Shown here piece by piece: positions 13,627-15,383 of a stretch of 15,383 bases of DNA. A program made the translations under genes and the position numbers. Each line of letters opens with the position of its first letter. Positions within the stretch are counted from its first letter, which is position 1. Below the pieces are notes generated by a model. The model ran no database searches. It was not told where the DNA came from and worked only from the letters and a program-made list of their open reading frames with translations. The stretch covers positions 1-15,383 of the forward strand of contig DOIX01000367.1 of the NCBI GenBank assembly GCA_003511885.1, written 5' to 3'. The stretch is from Cyanobacteria bacterium UBA11153. GTDB lineage: Bacteria > Cyanobacteriota > Cyanobacteriia > Cyanobacteriales > Coleofasciculaceae.

Positions 13627-13771
13627 GGTAATTGACCGACAACTAAAATCTATCTTGCTTATCTTGTGGTAATTTAAACTCTATCTTATTGAGACGAATT
13701 TTTGATTGGGAGTAAGGATTAAATTCTGTATTTTTAAACCCTATTTATATGTAGTTCATTGATATTTACAT
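13627..13771 (-). promoter_or_regulatory. Leader of the TonB-like operon with TATCTT direct repeats
   Basis: This spacer should hold the promoter of the four-gene operon. It contains three TATCTT hexamers (13651, 13660, 13682; AAGATA on the coding strand) within the last 60 bp before the ATG. TTAA cores at 13674, 13719 and 13734 are not spaced at 11 bp, so I see no Pho box here. No GATAATGATAATCATTATC-like Fur box is visible either. The assignment as regulatory is tentative. Confidence 0.3.
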
Positions 13772-13828
13772 GAGAAACGAGCGATTAAAATTATTAGAAA
13801 TTTACTAATAAATAATCGCTGTTTTCTC
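13772..13828. terminator. Long hairpin downstream of pstS
   Basis: GAGAAA, then AGCGATTA, then TTATTAG on the left pair with CTAATAA, TAATCGCT and TTTCTC on the right. This gives about 21 paired bases with a 2-nt mismatch, a small asymmetric bulge and a 7-nt loop. It begins 30 bp after the pstS stop codon on the minus strand. No strong T-tract follows, so it may stabilise the pstS transcript end or be a small palindromic repeat rather than a simple terminator. Confidence 0.45.
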
Positions 13829-13857
13829 AAAAATACAAAGTAGAACACCCGATAAAT

Positions 13858-14889
13858 TTATAGAGTTGTTTCTAATCTCAGTAACTCTTCAATTGAAATC
13901 CCTACGGTTGAGCGACCAACAAAGACACTACCCAGCTTTTTATTATTAAAATGCTGTCCTGCTAACTGATAGGCTTGATCTGGCAATGGAATGTACTGAA
14001 CTTCAGTAACTAATCGAGGCGCTTGGCTTAAATAAAACTGAATAAACTGCTTTATTTCAGGTCTATCTGCGGCTTTGGCACTCACATAGATTAATAGAGG
14101 ACGAGAAAGGGGATAACTGTTATTTTTGACTGTTTCCACAGAAGGCATGACTGGAGTATCGCCATCTTTTTTAGCAATAGGAACAGCTTTCAATCGCTTC
14201 TGATTGGCTTCATAGTAGGCATAGCCAAAATAACCAAGGGAATTGCGATCGCGCGAAATCCCTTGCACTAACACGTTATCATCTTCACTAGCGGTATAAT
14301 CACCCCGACTTTCTTTGGCTTTGCCGTTAATTACTTCTGTGAAGTAGTCAAAAGTACCAGAATCAGCACCGGGTCCATATAAGTTGAGAGGTGCATTCGG
14401 CCAACTAGGATTTACCTGATTCCAGTTTTTGATTTTACCCTGCGCATCTTTTTCCCACATTTTCTTAAGTTCAGCAAAAGTTAATTTGCTAATGGGATTT
14501 TGGGAATTGACAACAACAGTTAAAGCATCATAAGCAATTGGTAATTCAATAAACTGAATCCCTGCTTTCTTGCATACCTCCATTTCTTCTGCTTTAATCG
14601 GTCTAGAGGCATTAGCAATATCAATCTCTCCAGCACAAAACTTTTTTATGCCACCACCTGTTCCCGAAACGCCAACTGTTACGTTGACATTTCTGTTGGC
14701 ATTCTGGAAATCTTCAGCAACAGCTTCACTGATGGGAAAAACTGTACTAGAGCCATCTATTTTAACTGTCGCTGTATTTTGCGATTTAACCGCAGGTACA
14801 CCGAAAGTTACTGTTGCCGCTACTATTGCTGCTAACCCGCTCGCTAATGCCAAGGGGTTAACCTTAAATTTCATGATGTTTGCTACCAT
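13858..14889 (-). CDS. pstS: Phosphate-binding protein of ABC transporter, PstS/SphX family
   Basis: The 343-aa product (start at ATG 14889) is a periplasmic phosphate-binding protein. A signal peptide is evident: basic MKFK, then [20 protein letters not shown] and a likely cleavage near VPAVKSQ. The mature part has [31 protein letters not shown] and [12 protein letters not shown], the three phosphate-contact segments of PstS. A conserved Cys follows GIKKF. The product resembles the stand-alone cyanobacterial SphX type; no pstC, pstA or pstB is visible beside it. The ATG at 14889 has GGGA 8 bp upstream; the ATG at 14874 (MKFKV) is an alternative, and a TTG at 14940 is unlikely. Upstream TTAA units at 11-bp spacing suggest control by phosphate starvation through SphS/SphR. 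Confidence 0.93.
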   Translation of the reverse strand: MVANIMKFKVNPLALASGLAAIVAATVTFGVPAVKSQNTATVKIDGSSTVFPISEAVAEDFQNANRNVNVTVGVSGTGGGIKKFCAGEIDIANASRPIKAEEMEVCKKAGIQFIELPIAYDALTVVVNSQNPISKLTFAELKKMWEKDAQGKIKNWNQVNPSWPNAPLNLYGPGADSGTFDYFTEVINGKAKESRGDYTASEDDNVLVQGISRDRNSLGYFGYAYYEANQKRLKAVPIAKKDGDTPVMPSVETVKNNSYPLSRPLLIYVSAKAADRPEIKQFIQFYLSQAPRLVTEVQYIPLPDQAYQLAGQHFNNKKLGSVFVGRSTVGISIEELLRLETTL

Positions 14890-14950
14890 ACCCTTATTCC
14901 CTATTACGCTAGGATTGATAAATTCAGCCAAGGTATACAATACCTGACCA

Positions 14951-15011
14951 AAGTTAAGGGCTATTTATCAAAAATTAAGAAATCATTAATGGAAAATTAA
15001 ATTTTGTTAAT
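14951..15011 (-). promoter_or_regulatory. Candidate Pho (SphR) box upstream of pstS
   Basis: On the coding strand, 8-bp TTAA-centred units begin at 15011 (ATTAACAA), 15001 (TTTAATTT), 14990 (ATTAATGA), 14979 (CTTAATTT) and 14958 (CTTAACTT); the steps are 10, 11, 11 and 21 bp. The second, fourth and fifth fit PyTTAAPyPy(T/A) fully. Possible -10 sequences (TATTGT, TATACC) lie shortly after the last unit. The region is AT-rich, so chance TTAA is common; the spacing is the main support, along with the phosphate gene it precedes. Confidence 0.5.
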
Positions 15012-15018
15012 AAACAAA

Positions 15019-15049
15019 GAAACTGGGTTTCTTGAAACAACCCAGTTTC
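15019..15049. repeat. GAAACTGGGTT hairpin repeat, copy 2
   Basis: GAAACTGGGTT (15019-15029) and AACCCAGTTTC (15039-15049) are exact reverse complements with a 9-nt loop. The core is shared with the element at 6341-6401. It is a dispersed intergenic palindrome of a kind common in cyanobacteria. Confidence 0.75.
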
Positions 15050-15084
15050 CACTGATAGCAGCAGACAGTTACAGCCCTCATCGT

Positions 15085-15115
15085 AGGGTGCGTTATGGGA
15101 AAGCTAACGCACCCT
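15085..15115. repeat. AGGGTGCGTTA inverted repeat, copy 2
   Basis: AGGGTGCGTTA (15085-15095) and TAACGCACCCT (15105-15115) form a perfect 11-bp stem with a 9-nt loop. It is the second copy of the element at 600-626, in opposite orientation. It sits downstream of the gene that enters from the right edge (minus strand) and could end its transcript. Confidence 0.75.
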
Positions 15116-15163
15116 CCCCACCCCGTAAATCCGAATAATTTACATTCACCTACTTGGTAAGAA

Positions 15164-15383
15164 TTAAAATCCCGATAACTCCTTCTGATTATCTGGTAAG
15201 GATATTGTGGGGACGCTAAATTCTGGTTTTTTCATCTGAGTTTCGGGAATTGTTGGTACAGGAAATACTGATTTACTCTGGTTAGAATCTGGAGATGTTG
15301 TGAAAACAGGAATTTCTCGTTTATCCCGATTAGTTGCTGGAGATGGAGTGGCAGGAGTTTCTGGTGTATTTCCCGTTGTGGGA
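15164..15383 (-). CDS. C-terminal end of a Pro/Thr-rich protein (partial, runs off right edge)
   Basis: A minus-strand frame is open from the right edge to a TAA at 15164-15166, giving 72 residues without a stop. The stretch is low in complexity and rich in Pro, Thr, Ser and Asn, with segments such as NTPETPATPSPATNRD, REIPVFTTSP, FPVPTIPETQ and a last hydrophilic end SLPDNQKELSGF. A repeated FxVPTI pattern (VFPVPTI, FSVPTI) is visible. It looks like the disordered tail of an extracytoplasmic or wall-associated protein, but the folded part lies outside the window and no function can be given. The other two minus-strand frames carry stops in this interval. Confidence 0.6.
   Translation of the reverse strand, partial: PTTGNTPETPATPSPATNRDKREIPVFTTSPDSNQSKSVFPVPTIPETQMKKPEFSVPTISLPDNQKELSGF

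Noticed and set aside
13627..13771. Fur box or cobalamin riboswitch upstream of the TonB-like operon
   Set aside because: I looked for GATAAT-type Fur hexamers and for a long conserved leader; neither is present in 145 bp.

Overview
The window looks like chromosomal DNA from a filamentous, probably oscillatorialean, cyanobacterium. Five copies of the HIP1 octamer GCGATCGC occur (1203, 1686, 5495, 8404 and 14245). Short heptamer tandem repeats, small inverted-repeat elements, an OST-HTH/NYN protein of cyanobacterial type, a UbiD decarboxylase and a SphX/PstS-like phosphate-binding protein agree with this. The genus is inference only.

Layout. Bases 1-2476 are repeat-rich accessory DNA with three modest genes: a small membrane protein (+), a truncated IS1595-type transposase (-) and a methyltransferase-like protein (-). 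They are followed by a 127-bp MITE-like element. Bases 2477-4250 hold a compact three-gene minus-strand operon: a TIGR04255-family protein, a 159-aa orphan that overlaps it by 125 bp, and a 199-aa protein with a VVTQDCDL motif. Bases 4251-4626 hold a nested inverted-repeat element. Next come ubiD (-) and a 532-bp gene-free gap, then a NYN nuclease with two OST-HTH domains (+).

The right half (8084-14889) is the most interesting part. An exbB-exbD pair (+) converges, across a perfect 10-bp hairpin, on a minus-strand operon of four TonB-like proteins of 338, 236, 176 and 498 aa. Each has one N-terminal membrane anchor carrying the TonB-type S/A-x3-H/N signature, and each has a different low-complexity linker. 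Three share a C-terminal periplasmic domain that does not resemble the classical TonB C-terminal domain; the fourth lacks it. Behind this operon lies a phosphate-binding protein gene of the PstS/SphX family. Upstream of both exbB and pstS there are TTAA-centred 8-bp units spaced about 11 bp apart, the arrangement of cyanobacterial Pho (SphR) boxes.

The inference is a proton-motive-force-driven outer-membrane energisation module, with one ExbBD motor and several interchangeable TonB-like arms, that may be tied to phosphate starvation. No TonB-dependent receptor lies in the window, so its cargo is unknown. At the right edge an open minus-strand frame encodes the Pro/Thr-rich C-terminus of a further protein.
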